From contig NZ_JAGFBU010000003.1 of NCBI RefSeq assembly GCF_017948675.1, positions 87,627-151,626 of the forward strand: 64,000 nt of DNA, written 5' to 3'. The notes beneath the pieces are model-generated. The model worked only from the letters and a program-made list of their open reading frames with translations. It was not told the DNA's origin and ran no database searches. The position numbers and the translations under genes were made by a program. Source of the stretch: Flavobacterium flabelliforme (lineage in GTDB: Bacteria; Bacteroidota; Bacteroidia; Flavobacteriales; Flavobacteriaceae). Shown here in pieces: positions 34,148 to 44,372 of this stretch; positions within the stretch are counted from its first letter, which is position 1; each line of letters begins with the position of its first letter.

Positions 34148-37100
34148 ATGAAAAATATTTCATTAAACAAGGGTAGGCGGGCATGGTATTTTACTATTTG
34201 CTGCTGCCTTTATTTCACTGTTTCTTTTGCTGAGGTAAGTAAGAAGGAAGAGAGTGGAGATTGCTCCGCCAATTCGCTAACGCTTGTGTCCTCCTTCGTC
34301 GGGATGACAAATCAACAACAACAAATTACGGGAACTGTTACTGATAATCAAGGGCAAATGTCGGGAGTGACCGTTTCTATTAAGGGAAAGAGTACAGCAG
34401 TCCTTACTGATTTTGATGGAAAATACACCATCGCTGCAGCCAATACAGATGTATTGATTTTTTCCTTTATGGGTTACAAGACTATAGAAATGCCCGTAAA
34501 TAGTAAAACCGTAATTAACGTGGTCCTGCAAGAAGATGCCACCAACTTGCAAGAAGTAAAAGTCAACGCTGGTTATTACAGCGTAAAAGAAAGCGAACGC
34601 ACGGGCAGTATTTCCAGAATAACTTCAAAGGATATTGAAACGCAACCAGTCACTAATGTGCTTGCAGCAATGCAGGGGAGGATGGCGGGGGTGAATATTA
34701 CGCAGACTACGGGAATGCCAGGTGGGGGATTTGATATACAGATACGCGGACAAAATAGCCTGAGGTTTGATGGTAACAGCCCCATGTATATCGTGGATGG
34801 TGTGCCTTATGCTTCTGAACCCATTGGAAGCCTTTTTACGTCTGGACATTTGCCGCGAAGGACGAGTCCGTTAAATAGCATTAATCCGGGGGATATAGAA
34901 AGCATAGAAGTATTAAAAGATGCCGATGCAACCGCTATTTATGGTTCACGCGGTGCTAATGGTGTTGTGCTCATTAGCACCAAAAGAGGAAAAGCAGGCA
35001 AAACTAAATTCACGGGTAGTGTCGCTAGTGGTTCAGGCCATGTCACCCGATTTATGAAACTAATGAATACCGCGGAGTACCTCTCAATGCGACGTGAAGC
35101 GTATGCCAATGATGGTGTTACGGATTATCCGGCTAATGCCTATGACATTAACGGAACATGGGATCAAAAGCGATATACGAACTGGCAAAAAGAATTATTG
35201 GGAGGGAACTCCAGTATTAGTACTATGCAAACCTCATTGTCAGGCGGTTCAAAGCAAACGCAATTTGTATTAAGTGGTACTTATAATAAAGAGACTACTG
35301 TGTTTCCGGGTGACTATAAATACGAAAAAGGCAATGTTCACCTGAATCTTAATCATGAGTCAGAAGACCAACGGTTCAGGATTAATTTTACTACGGGGTA
35401 TGTGGTACAAAACAATATTATGCCGACAGCTGACTTTACGGGGACAGCTCTAAGCTTAGCACCTAACGCACCTTCGCTTTATGATGCCGTAGGGAATTTA
35501 AATTGGGAAAATGGTACTTTTGAAAATCCACTACAATTACTTGCGACGGACTTTAAAGGGAGAGCTAATGACCTTATTGCTAACTCACTGCTCTCCTACA
35601 GTCTGTTTAAGGGATTCGAACTCAAATCGAGTTTTGGTTATAGCGATTTGCGTTACAAAGAATTAAATCTGTTGCCTTCAACAATGTATAACCCCGCATA
35701 CGGTTTAGACAGTTCCTCATCGTTGGTTTTTGAGAATAATACCAGTCGTAATTCGTGGATTGTTGAGCCGCAGGCTAACTACCATTTGATGGCAGGTCAA
35801 GTCAAGATTGATCTGCTTGCCGGTAGCACTTTTCAACAGCAGATGGCTAACCAAGTTGTGCATATGGGCTATGGATTTTCGAGCAACGGTCTAATTGAAA
35901 ATCCGGCATCGGCATCCTTCTTCTCCATTATGAACAGTGATGCAACGGTATACAAATACCAGGCTTTTTTCGGCAGGGCAAACTTCAACTGGAAAGGCCG
36001 CTATATTATCAATATGACGGGACGGAGGGATGGATCAAGCCGGTTTGGGATTGCTAACCGGTTTGCAAGCTTTGGGGCTGTAGGGGCATCATGGCTTTTC
36101 GGTGACGAACCGATTGTAAAAAAACATGCAGAATTCCTTAGTTTCGGTAAACTACGAGCCAGTTACGGTACCACCGGAAATGATCAGATAGGAGACTACC
36201 AGTATCTTGATACCTATAGTACATCTGGCAGCAATTATGAAGGCATAAGCGGCTTACAACCGACTAGATTATTCAATAAGGATTTTGGATGGGAAACCAA
36301 CCGGAAACTTGAAGTAGCACTAGAAACAGGATTTTTGAAAGATCGTATTTTTTTGACTGCGGCTTGGTACCGAAATCGTTCAAGCAGTCAATTACTAGGT
36401 GTGCCTTTACCAGGAACTACCGGATTTAACTTGATACAGGCAAATCTTGACGCAGAAGTACAAAACAGTGGTTATGAATTGACCTTACGTACGCTGAACC
36501 TACAAGGCGATAAATTGAGTTGGACAACGAATTTCAATTTTACTAGTGCTAGGAATAAACTGCTCTCTTTTCCAGATCTGAAAGGTTCGTCTTACCAATC
36601 TCAATTTGTCATTGGTCAACCTTTGAATATTGTTAAGGTATTCCATTATATTGGTCTTGACCCGCAGACTGGTACTTATCAGTTTGAGGACTTAAACGGT
36701 GATGGTCTACTATCGGCTAATGACGACAGGGGTTTTGTAAAAGAACTGAATCCGAAGTTTTATGGGGGATTGCAAAACCAGTTGAAGTACGGAGCTGTGC
36801 AACTGGACTTTTTGTTTCAGTTTGTTAAGCAGGAAAACTATACTGAAGCATTTGGAACCGTTTTGCCGGGAACAATGTCTAACCAGCCGGCATCGTTCGT
36901 GTCTCACTGGCAAAATCCGGGGGATAGTGGTCCTAATCAGCTTTATAGTACAGGAATCAATCCTACTGCCCAGCGTGCAAACACTCTTTATTCCCAAAGT
37001 GATGCGGTTATAGCGGATGCTTCTTACATCAGGCTGAAGAATATTTCACTGACCTATGATTTGCCGAAACAATGGACAAAATTCTTTAGTTGCAAGCTGA

Positions 37101-37222
37101 GCGTGCAGGGTCAAAATGTACTTGTCCTCACTTCTTATAAGGGAGGGGATCCTGAATTTAAGACTGCAGGTTTCATGCCACCTTTACGCGTTTATACTTC
37201 TACATTACAAATCACTTTTTAA
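34148..37222 (+). CDS. SusC/RagA-family TonB-dependent outer-membrane transporter
   Basis: 1024 residues. A signal peptide is followed by a carboxypeptidase-regulatory-like domain (about 60-125: ITGTVTDNQGQMSGVTVSIK, VLIFSFMGY). The plug domain follows (about 150-265: MQGRMAGVNITQ, PMYIVDGVP, SINPGDIESIEVLKDADATA, YGSRGANGVVLISTK), then a 22-strand barrel ending in an aromatic C-terminus (LQITF). SusC proteins import glycans or, as in RagA, peptides together with a SusD lid. The partner starts 8 bp downstream. The linker after the signal peptide contains a shortened copy of the interspersed repeat (encoding VSSFVGMT). Confidence 0.92.
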   Translation: MKNISLNKGRRAWYFTICCCLYFTVSFAEVSKKEESGDCSANSLTLVSSFVGMTNQQQQITGTVTDNQGQMSGVTVSIKGKSTAVLTDFDGKYTIAAANTDVLIFSFMGYKTIEMPVNSKTVINVVLQEDATNLQEVKVNAGYYSVKESERTGSISRITSKDIETQPVTNVLAAMQGRMAGVNITQTTGMPGGGFDIQIRGQNSLRFDGNSPMYIVDGVPYASEPIGSLFTSGHLPRRTSPLNSINPGDIESIEVLKDADATAIYGSRGANGVVLISTKRGKAGKTKFTGSVASGSGHVTRFMKLMNTAEYLSMRREAYANDGVTDYPANAYDINGTWDQKRYTNWQKELLGGNSSISTMQTSLSGGSKQTQFVLSGTYNKETTVFPGDYKYEKGNVHLNLNHESEDQRFRINFTTGYVVQNNIMPTADFTGTALSLAPNAPSLYDAVGNLNWENGTFENPLQLLATDFKGRANDLIANSLLSYSLFKGFELKSSFGYSDLRYKELNLLPSTMYNPAYGLDSSSSLVFENNTSRNSWIVEPQANYHLMAGQVKIDLLAGSTFQQQMANQVVHMGYGFSSNGLIENPASASFFSIMNSDATVYKYQAFFGRANFNWKGRYIINMTGRRDGSSRFGIANRFASFGAVGASWLFGDEPIVKKHAEFLSFGKLRASYGTTGNDQIGDYQYLDTYSTSGSNYEGISGLQPTRLFNKDFGWETNRKLEVALETGFLKDRIFLTAAWYRNRSSSQLLGVPLPGTTGFNLIQANLDAEVQNSGYELTLRTLNLQGDKLSWTTNFNFTSARNKLLSFPDLKGSSYQSQFVIGQPLNIVKVFHYIGLDPQTGTYQFEDLNGDGLLSANDDRGFVKELNPKFYGGLQNQLKYGAVQLDFLFQFVKQENYTEAFGTVLPGTMSNQPASFVSHWQNPGDSGPNQLYSTGINPTAQRANTLYSQSDAVIADASYIRLKNISLTYDLPKQWTKFFSCKLSVQGQNVLVLTSYKGGDPEFKTAGFMPPLRVYTSTLQITF

Positions 37223-37230
37223 CTGAAGCC

Positions 37231-38625
37231 ATGAAAAATATACTATCAAAGAAAGCTATGTTACCTATTTTGATTCTAGGTATTGCTATACTGTTTACAA
37301 GCTGCGATAGCTTCACAGAAGTTGACCTTCCAGATTCACAGCTTACTGCTGATGCTGTTTTTGAAGACCATCTTACCGCTAATGCTGCGATGACTGATAT
37401 TTACACAAAAATGCGCGACAATGGACTATTTACAGGCCTATTTACAGGATTGTCGAACCAGTTGGGGCTCTACAGTGATGAACTTAACTCTTATTATAAT
37501 CCAGGTAGCTTATCATTTAATTTCGGTAATAGTGCTTTGCAAGCATCGGGAACGGAAATAGCTCAATTATGGAACAGTAGTTATAGCCAAATTTATGCTG
37601 CCAATGCCGTGATTGAGGGTGTAGATCATTCTGTTTCTCTGCCAGAACCTGACCGTAACCAATTGAAAGGAGAAGCTCTTTTTGTACGAGCACTGATTCA
37701 TTTCTATTTGGTAAATTCCTTTGGTGGTGTGCCGTATATCAGCACTACCAATTATGCAGCCAATCGTATTGCGCATCGTACTGCTGAAAATGATGCACTA
37801 CTCTTAGTTAAATCTGATCTTGAACAGGCTATTGCGCTTTTGCCCGAATCGTATAGTAGTCCAGAACGTGTGAGGCCAAACCGCTATGCGGCGTATGCGA
37901 TGCTGGCGAGAGTTAATCTTTATCTCCATTTATGGGATGAGGCTTCTAATGCTGCTTCTGCTGTTCTGAACCAAACAGACGTTTATGTCTGGGAGAATGA
38001 TCTTGATAAAGTTTTCCTCAAAGAAAGCACCACTACGATTTGGCAATTGATGCCTGCTATCATGGGAGACAATACAAAGGAAGCTAAAACATTTGTGTTT
38101 TTTAACGGACCGCCACCTTCATCATCACTCTCACCGACCATTCTTAATGCGTTTGAGGCTAATGATCAAAGAAAAGTGCACTGGACAAAAATGATTACAA
38201 CGGGTGTTAATAGTTGGTCTCACGCTTATAAATATAAAGAGTATTCCAACACGGGGAGCTCTGTAGAATATTCGATTGTGCTCCGACTTGCTGAGCAGTA
38301 TCTGATTCGTGCCGAAGCCAGAGCGCAGCAAGGTGATTTGATTGGCGCTAAAGAAGATTTGAATAAGATAAGGAATACAGCAGGTTTAGGGGATACACCA
38401 GCATCATCTAGTGCAGAAATTATCACTGCCGTGCTAAAGGAACGCCAAACTGAACTTTTTTGTGAATTTGGACATCGCTTCTTTGACCTAAAAAGAAATG
38501 GGTTATTGGATACTGCATTGTTTGCTGTAAAATCTGGTTGGAATACGACAGATAGATTTCTTCCGCTACCTCAAAAAGAATTGTTGTTAAACCCAAATCT
38601 TGCACCGCAAAATGATGGTTACTAG
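37231..38625 (+). CDS. SusD/RagB-family substrate-binding lipoprotein
   Basis: 464 residues with a lipobox (LFTSC) and the SusD-like helical fold: GEALFVRALIHFYLVNSFGGVPYI, RVRPNRYAAYAMLARVNLYL, and a C-terminal QTELFCEFGHRFFDLKRNG / LPLPQKELLLNPN. It forms the surface lid of the upstream SusC transporter. The stop codon overlaps the start of the S9 peptidase gene by 14 bp. Confidence 0.92.
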   Translation: MKNILSKKAMLPILILGIAILFTSCDSFTEVDLPDSQLTADAVFEDHLTANAAMTDIYTKMRDNGLFTGLFTGLSNQLGLYSDELNSYYNPGSLSFNFGNSALQASGTEIAQLWNSSYSQIYAANAVIEGVDHSVSLPEPDRNQLKGEALFVRALIHFYLVNSFGGVPYISTTNYAANRIAHRTAENDALLLVKSDLEQAIALLPESYSSPERVRPNRYAAYAMLARVNLYLHLWDEASNAASAVLNQTDVYVWENDLDKVFLKESTTTIWQLMPAIMGDNTKEAKTFVFFNGPPPSSSLSPTILNAFEANDQRKVHWTKMITTGVNSWSHAYKYKEYSNTGSSVEYSIVLRLAEQYLIRAEARAQQGDLIGAKEDLNKIRNTAGLGDTPASSSAEIITAVLKERQTELFCEFGHRFFDLKRNGLLDTALFAVKSGWNTTDRFLPLPQKELLLNPNLAPQNDGY

Positions 38626-41200
38626 AATAGCTCAGACAAAGAAAAAACTTCGTTATTTTTTTTTCTACCGCTTAACTACATATTGTTTTTTGCTAGTGGG
38701 CTGCTCGGTAATAGGGCAGGTTTTACAAAAGAAAACGGTACCGGAAGAAGATTATCATTTATGGAGTGATATGCTATCGCACAGTATTTCTGATAGGGGA
38801 GGTTGGGCAAGTTACAGCCTGCAATACGATACAGCTGATACATTATTTGCTATATCAATGAAAAATAGGAAAAAATACCTGTTTCCTCGTGGTACAAATG
38901 GTGTGTTTAACGGTGAAAATTGGTTTGCTTGCAAGCAGAATGATACATTGGTTTTGCAAGACTTGACATCAGGAAAAGTGAATTACTTCCCGAAAATTAA
39001 CAGCTATTCATTTTCGGGTAATGGTAAGCACTTACTACTAATTACTGATGATCAAAATGGCAACCAACGCTTAACTGTAAAAAACATGCGTGGCCAAACC
39101 GTGGCTAATGTAGAAAATATCAGTGAATGGATATGGAATACAAGCAAGGATGCGATTGCCTACGTTATTGGAAAAGAGAAAATAGAAGTACTTGAAATCT
39201 TTGATAATTTCACAAAAAAAGAGATACCGGTTTTAACATATGGCGCGATTAAAAACCTGAGTTGGCTTAACCAAACTATTGCCTTTATTCAAAATACTGG
39301 CTTGAGAGGCAAGCTGTATGCCTATCGGCTAGATACTGGGAATCTTTTGTCATTTGAGCCAGAAACCTGTTCCAATTTCCCTAATGATATGAGCATAGGC
39401 GCTAGTTTTGGTTCGATTAAGATTTCAAATGATGAAAGACGTATCTTTTTTATGTTGAAAGAACCTATATCAAATAAAGACACAACCGAAGTTGTTCAAG
39501 TGTGGAATGCAAATGACAAGCAAATCTATCCCCATTTAAAAATGTATGGAGACCTAAGCTTACAGGATAAGATCGCGGTATGGTTTGTAGATACTGGGCG
39601 GTTTTTGCAGATTAGCAATAGAGAAGAGCCGTCTATATTAATGGGTAGCGGCGGAGATTATGCATTAACTTGGAATGAATTCGAATCTGAGCCACATTTT
39701 GATGGTATAGGATTGAGAGATATTTATGTAACTGCAATTGAGACGGGTACAAAGCGATTATTGCTCAAAGGATATCCAGGGACGGGAATGGAGCCGGCAT
39801 TTTCTCCCAAGGGCAATTACTTATCTTATTCAGTAAATGGTGACTGGTGGTTGTATGATTTCAAGAAGGATGAACACCGAAACATTACTCGAGATTTGGG
39901 CGTTCCGGTTCGTGATATCGATTATGATCGTGCGGGGCAAGTTCCTTTATATGGTATTGCGGGGTGGAGCATAGACGATAACTCTCTTTTCATTTATGAC
40001 CAGTTTGATATTTGGATGATTAGTGCTGACGGAAAGACAAAGAAACGGTTAACCAAGGGGCGTGAAAATAAAACTACTTTTCGTTTTGCAACTGCCCAAC
40101 GCAGGCTACCCTCTAAGTCCGATTATATGGATCGGACCAATGCTATCATCAATTATTCGACGCAGTGGATTTTATCTGCTCATAATACAGTAACCGGCTT
40201 CAGCGGATTTTACTCGTATGATTCAAAAACCGGTGCGAGCCCAATCGTTTGGGAATACAAAAGAACTGACCGTGTGGTAAAGGCGAAAAATAGTAACGCT
40301 TTTATTTATATCTCGCAGCATTTTGATGCGCCCCCAGAGTTGCTGTTAGTCGATGCTCTTGGGAAACAAAAAGAATTGTATCGCAGCAATCCGCAACACA
40401 AGAACTATTTATGGGCTAAGGCTGAGAAGGTTTCGTATGTAGTAGATGGAAAACCTTTGACCGGTGTTTTAATTTATCCTGCGGATTTTGATCCTGCGAT
40501 CAAGTATCCTATGATTGTTAACATTTATGAAAGACAAGGAGGTAGTTTACATCGGTACGTTAACCCGACGCTATTGAACGAGAATGGGATTAACTTTTCG
40601 GTTTTTTCGTCAAAAGGTTATTTTGTTCTTTTACCAGATCTCGTTTACCAATTGGGTCAGCCGGGTGAATCAGCAAAAAAATGTGTATTGGCTGCAGTTG
40701 ATGCGGTTCTTTTAAAATATAATGTTGACCCCAATAGAATTGGATTAACAGGGCACTCCTTTGGCGGATTTGAAACAGACTACATTATAGCAAAAACGGA
40801 CCGATTTGCAGCCGCTGTATCCGGTGCTGCTATTACAGATTTGGTATCAAGTTATCTTTATTGTAACAGTAATTATGCGACTTCAGAATTTTTTCGATAT
40901 GAAATTGATCAGGAACGTATAGGATTGTCTTTATTTGAAGGGATGTCAAGTTACCTCAACAATTCACCTGTGCTACTGGCTCAAAATGTAACAACACCTT
41001 TATTGGCATGGACAGGAGATGAAGACAAACAGGTGCATTATTTTCAAAGCATCGAGTTTTATTTTGCTTTGAGAAGGTTGAAGAAAGAACATATTCTACT
41101 TATTTATCCCAAGGAATCTCATACGATATCTGAAAGGGAGAAACAGGCTGATCTCACAAAACGAATTGAGGCCTGGTTTGCGAAATATTTAAAGCCTTAA
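38612..41200 (+). CDS. S9-family prolyl-oligopeptidase-like serine peptidase
   Basis: About 862 residues from the ATG at 38612. A hydrophobic N-terminus with a possible lipobox (LLVGC) is followed by a beta-propeller-like region and a C-terminal alpha/beta-hydrolase domain. The catalytic triad is visible: GHSFGG (Ser about 716), GDEDKQVHY (Asp about 801) and ESHTIS (His about 836). This is the layout of dipeptidyl-peptidase IV / acylaminoacyl-peptidase relatives. Overlap with the susD-like gene implies coupling, so imported or surface-bound peptides are the likely substrate of the whole locus. Confidence 0.88.
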   Translation: MMVTRIAQTKKKLRYFFFYRLTTYCFLLVGCSVIGQVLQKKTVPEEDYHLWSDMLSHSISDRGGWASYSLQYDTADTLFAISMKNRKKYLFPRGTNGVFNGENWFACKQNDTLVLQDLTSGKVNYFPKINSYSFSGNGKHLLLITDDQNGNQRLTVKNMRGQTVANVENISEWIWNTSKDAIAYVIGKEKIEVLEIFDNFTKKEIPVLTYGAIKNLSWLNQTIAFIQNTGLRGKLYAYRLDTGNLLSFEPETCSNFPNDMSIGASFGSIKISNDERRIFFMLKEPISNKDTTEVVQVWNANDKQIYPHLKMYGDLSLQDKIAVWFVDTGRFLQISNREEPSILMGSGGDYALTWNEFESEPHFDGIGLRDIYVTAIETGTKRLLLKGYPGTGMEPAFSPKGNYLSYSVNGDWWLYDFKKDEHRNITRDLGVPVRDIDYDRAGQVPLYGIAGWSIDDNSLFIYDQFDIWMISADGKTKKRLTKGRENKTTFRFATAQRRLPSKSDYMDRTNAIINYSTQWILSAHNTVTGFSGFYSYDSKTGASPIVWEYKRTDRVVKAKNSNAFIYISQHFDAPPELLLVDALGKQKELYRSNPQHKNYLWAKAEKVSYVVDGKPLTGVLIYPADFDPAIKYPMIVNIYERQGGSLHRYVNPTLLNENGINFSVFSSKGYFVLLPDLVYQLGQPGESAKKCVLAAVDAVLLKYNVDPNRIGLTGHSFGGFETDYIIAKTDRFAAAVSGAAITDLVSSYLYCNSNYATSEFFRYEIDQERIGLSLFEGMSSYLNNSPVLLAQNVTTPLLAWTGDEDKQVHYFQSIEFYFALRRLKKEHILLIYPKESHTISEREKQADLTKRIEAWFAKYLKP

Positions 41201-41204
41201 ATTG

Positions 41205-41241
41205 AAAAGCCGTCACATTTTTTTTGTGGCGGCTTTTCTTT
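41205..41241. terminator. bidirectional terminator between convergent genes
   Basis: AAAAGCCGTCACA / TGTGGCGGCTTTT stem (one G-U pair) with A and T runs on both sides, between the S9 peptidase (+) and the DUF6520 peptide (-). Confidence 0.85.
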
Positions 41242-41246
41242 AATAT

Positions 41247-41525
41247 TTAAGGATTACTTCTAAACAACATCGTTGGACATTGGTTGTCGCTTATGCGACG
41301 ATACAACTGCGAGTTATCAATGCTTGACTTACATAGCTGACCTTGAACGTTATCACACGATTCTACAGGTTGACAAGGTTGGGCAGCACCAATTACCTTT
41401 TTATAACCCGTTTCACTAGCTATTACGGTTGCCTTTTTTTCCATCGCATTTGAGGATAAAGCACCAACTAATCCGAGAGCAACAAATGCTACCGGCATAC
41501 CGAATTTTAAAATTTTAGTTTTCAT
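41247..41525 (-). CDS. DUF6520-like small secreted Cys-rich peptide
   Basis: 92 residues. A signal peptide of about 28 residues (GMPVAFVALGLVGALSSNAM) precedes a mature part with four cysteines near the middle and end (PCQPVESC, GQLC, QCPTM). The layout matches the small DUF6520 family of Bacteroidetes, whose function is unknown. It is followed by a MauE-type membrane protein gene and convergent with SusC/SusD/S9 peptidase. It might be a substrate or product of that locus, but this is inference. Confidence 0.65.
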   Translation of the reverse strand: MKTKILKFGMPVAFVALGLVGALSSNAMEKKATVIASETGYKKVIGAAQPCQPVESCDNVQGQLCKSSIDNSQLYRRISDNQCPTMLFRSNP

Positions 41526-41614
41526 AATCGTAAAAATTAAAAGTTTTGATCTACTCTTTTTTACAGGTTTTCGATCTTGTCCTGCTATTTGGCCAATAGA
41601 TTGCTTAGTCGGGT

Positions 41615-43123
41615 TTACGACCGACTCTGTTTTTTATAATTAGCTGTTATTATGGGCTGTAGTTTGTAGCTTATAAGGTGATTTCCCACTAGGGCGTAAA
41701 GCTTATCACCATGCACTATTATATCACGTAACTTTTGTTTGTCGACATCGTAGACATAGAAGCTTTCGAGATAGCTATTTGAAGAGATATTATAGCTATC
41801 TACAATACTGGCTAGTTTCCACATTTCTAAGCTTTCATATCGACCGGGGATATTACTATTTATAAAGAGTACATTACCATAAACAGCTGCATCTTTATTT
41901 ACTAGTAACGGCTTTTTTGCAAATTTTCGCTCACCACGTTTTTCTAAATCTACTAATTCAATATTGGAATGGGCTATAGTATCAATTGTATTGCCTCTGA
42001 AATCAATATTTAATTGTGGACTGGCGACGATGAACTGGTTGCGATAGGCGTACAAGTAGATTATTCTGTTTATGCCATTACTATACATTAATGAACCATC
42101 GGTATCGAAAAGGCCATCAATCTGTTTTTGCAATAAATTATGATTTAATACTGTCTTTTCATTGGAGAGTAGATCAACTTTACCTAATACACTTTCACCA
42201 CTACCACGTTTTTGTACGCGAACTGCCATAGACGTTGAGTCAATTGGTTCTGCAAAGCTAAAGTACTCAGAGCCACTTTTGTATAGCTTCGCCTTCCAGT
42301 CCGAAGTTTTGCCCCTGAATATGCAAGGAACCATTCCATCATAAATGTAAAAATAGGGTGCCTTTACTTTAATTGTCAGTGAACGAAATGGCAAGTCGAT
42401 TTTGTCAAGAGTAATATTCTGTATCGTTGTTTTATTTAACGCTGTATCTACAACGGTCATTAATAATTGCGAGGTTGTATTTCCCAAATAAACTTGACCA
42501 TCATCGGCACCTGCAAAATAGTATGACCTTAATTTGAGGTTATAATCCTTTATTTTTGTTACAGGAGCACTGGATAAACGCCGAACAAATTTGTTGTGAT
42601 AACTGTGGATATTCTCTGAGATTAAAAATAAAACAACTACGATACTAATACTGGTTACTGCGGAACTGGACACCAGAATTAATTTCTTTTTTATGGTAAT
42701 ATAGGGTGTTGGTTGCAGCCAAATTCCAATCAGTGCCAAGAAAACAAATCCTATGTTGAAAATCAAATGCTCTTGCCAGTTCATCTTTTCTAAAATACCG
42801 CCACAGGAACAAGGAACAAATACACTGTGATTTAAAATAATGTAGATGTAAGCGGTAAACATCAGCATTAATGCAAAAGAGGATACTAAGGCTGCATACC
42901 TAAACTTTGGTAAGACCAAAAAGACGACAATTAAAAGTTCAATTGATGGAACCGCCCATGCTATTTGTTCAGCAAAAGAACTCAAGAGCGGTGATTGTCC
43001 CAGCTGTTGTTTGAAATTCTGGAAATCAAGAACTTTTGTGATCGCTGCATAAGTGAATAGCAAAATAAAGAGCCAACTTATTAAATTCACTATTGCACTT
43101 TTAATTTTTTCAGAAATTTTCAT
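41615..43123 (-). CDS. MauE/DoxX-like membrane protein with C-terminal beta-propeller-like domain
   Basis: 502 residues. The first ~150 residues contain four membrane helices and a MauE-type signature: FTYAAITKVLDFQNFKQQL, and PCSCGG in a loop before helix three. Another helix lies at about 151-170, followed by about 320 extracytoplasmic residues of repeated beta strands. MauE proteins help form disulphides or mature redox enzymes; the CxC motif and the Cys-rich peptide gene next to it suggest thiol chemistry on that peptide. It lies between the peptide gene and an AraC-type regulator. Confidence 0.75.
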   Translation of the reverse strand: MKISEKIKSAIVNLISWLFILLFTYAAITKVLDFQNFKQQLGQSPLLSSFAEQIAWAVPSIELLIVVFLVLPKFRYAALVSSFALMLMFTAYIYIILNHSVFVPCSCGGILEKMNWQEHLIFNIGFVFLALIGIWLQPTPYITIKKKLILVSSSAVTSISIVVVLFLISENIHSYHNKFVRRLSSAPVTKIKDYNLKLRSYYFAGADDGQVYLGNTTSQLLMTVVDTALNKTTIQNITLDKIDLPFRSLTIKVKAPYFYIYDGMVPCIFRGKTSDWKAKLYKSGSEYFSFAEPIDSTSMAVRVQKRGSGESVLGKVDLLSNEKTVLNHNLLQKQIDGLFDTDGSLMYSNGINRIIYLYAYRNQFIVASPQLNIDFRGNTIDTIAHSNIELVDLEKRGERKFAKKPLLVNKDAAVYGNVLFINSNIPGRYESLEMWKLASIVDSYNISSNSYLESFYVYDVDKQKLRDIIVHGDKLYALVGNHLISYKLQPIITANYKKQSRS

Positions 43124-43222
43124 AATTTGCTTTTTTGGTCTTGTAAAATTCTATAATATAAAATTGTAAGATTATGCAAATCAGGCATTTCGTTATTCAA
43201 AAAATAAAAAAGTGGAAAAGTA

Positions 43223-44128
43223 TTAGGGTAGAAGATCTTCTTCGGGTCTTGATAGATCACTTGGTTTGTAGCCAAATCTTTTTTTGAAGGCTTTATAGAA
43301 GTTAAGATAGCCCTTAAAGCCATTCAGATATGCAATTTCTTTTAAAGAAACGGATGTTTGACGGATCATTAGATTCGCTCTTTTTAAGCGTTCTTCTTGA
43401 TAAAAGTTATAGACACTGGTTTTAAAAACGGTTCTAAAACCATTTTTTAATATGTGTTCTTCAATAGCAAACATTTGAGCCAAGTAATGTAAAGTGGGTA
43501 ATGGTTCATCCAGATGACTTAAAATATAATCATGTAATTTTTGTACCGCAGTAACTTCATTCTGTCTACGGATTTTTGAACCAGAGAGACGGTCGTTAAT
43601 GTTACGCATGTCTTCAAGTAGAGTTGATACTGAACTTACAATTATTTCATCGCTATATAATAATCTTGATATTGTGCAAAATGACGGCAGTAGGTGATTA
43701 TCACCAGTAATGAAAATTAATTGCAAAGTAGTGATGTAATTGGAGTTTTTATTTAATTCATCAAGAATACCGTTCCAAATATCTTTCGATTGCTGGGAGA
43801 TTAATTTACCAAAGTCGGTATTGATAATTGTATCTGGATTGTATTTAAGAGTGAGCGCCACTTCATTATTAAAACTCAATAAAACAAAATTATTATCTAA
43901 TACAAATGTTAACTGAATTAGATTGTGGTATTGGTAGCAAGCGGTTATGTATCCTGATTCCTTATTTATTTTTTGGAGTTCTTCAGCAATTTTATTTAAT
44001 GCTTCAGCAGTATTTTTTAATTCATCATTACTATTATCCTGGATGCGGAAGGTCATATTTCCAGTTGCCATTTCGAACAGCATTTTGTAAATACGTTTAA
44101 TCCGGTCCTGATTAAATTGTTCTGACAT
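43223..44128 (-). CDS. AraC-family regulator with PAS-like N-terminal domain
   Basis: 301 residues. The N-terminal ~180 residues resemble a PAS sensor (FVLDNNFVLLSFNNEVALTL, LIFITGDNHLLP) preceded by a HAMP-like helical segment. The C-terminal ~105 residues are an AraC helix-turn-helix pair (LAQMFAIEEHILKNGFRTVF, LKEIAYLNGFKGYLNFYKAF, FGYKPSDL). It has no membrane helix, so it senses a cytoplasmic signal. A TTCAATTCGGGAATTGAA palindrome and a long array of the same motif lie upstream. Confidence 0.82.
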   Translation of the reverse strand: MSEQFNQDRIKRIYKMLFEMATGNMTFRIQDNSNDELKNTAEALNKIAEELQKINKESGYITACYQYHNLIQLTFVLDNNFVLLSFNNEVALTLKYNPDTIINTDFGKLISQQSKDIWNGILDELNKNSNYITTLQLIFITGDNHLLPSFCTISRLLYSDEIIVSSVSTLLEDMRNINDRLSGSKIRRQNEVTAVQKLHDYILSHLDEPLPTLHYLAQMFAIEEHILKNGFRTVFKTSVYNFYQEERLKRANLMIRQTSVSLKEIAYLNGFKGYLNFYKAFKKRFGYKPSDLSRPEEDLLP

Positions 44129-44220
44129 ATAATATAATTTGAAGTGATTTGCTGGAGGAAGAAATGGGAAAACCTGTGCAAACCTATCAAAATAAATTAT
44201 TTGAAGCTAAAAGTATAGTG

Positions 44221-44238
44221 TTCAATTCGGGAATTGAA
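44221..44238. promoter_or_regulatory. near-perfect palindrome TTCAATTCGGGAATTGAA upstream of the AraC gene
   Basis: 8-bp arms around a central GG, about 93 bp before the AraC start. It combines the two half-motifs found at 17.8 and 20.0 kb. Confidence 0.6.
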
Positions 44239-44372
44239 TAGGGCAAATTAAGTTCGATTATGGTCTTAAATTAGTTTTAGGAGTATAATTTTAGGATTGT
44301 TTGAATTTGAATGCGATGGATTGAATTTGAATATACTGGTATATTTTATCTTGTTACTAATTAGAGATATAC

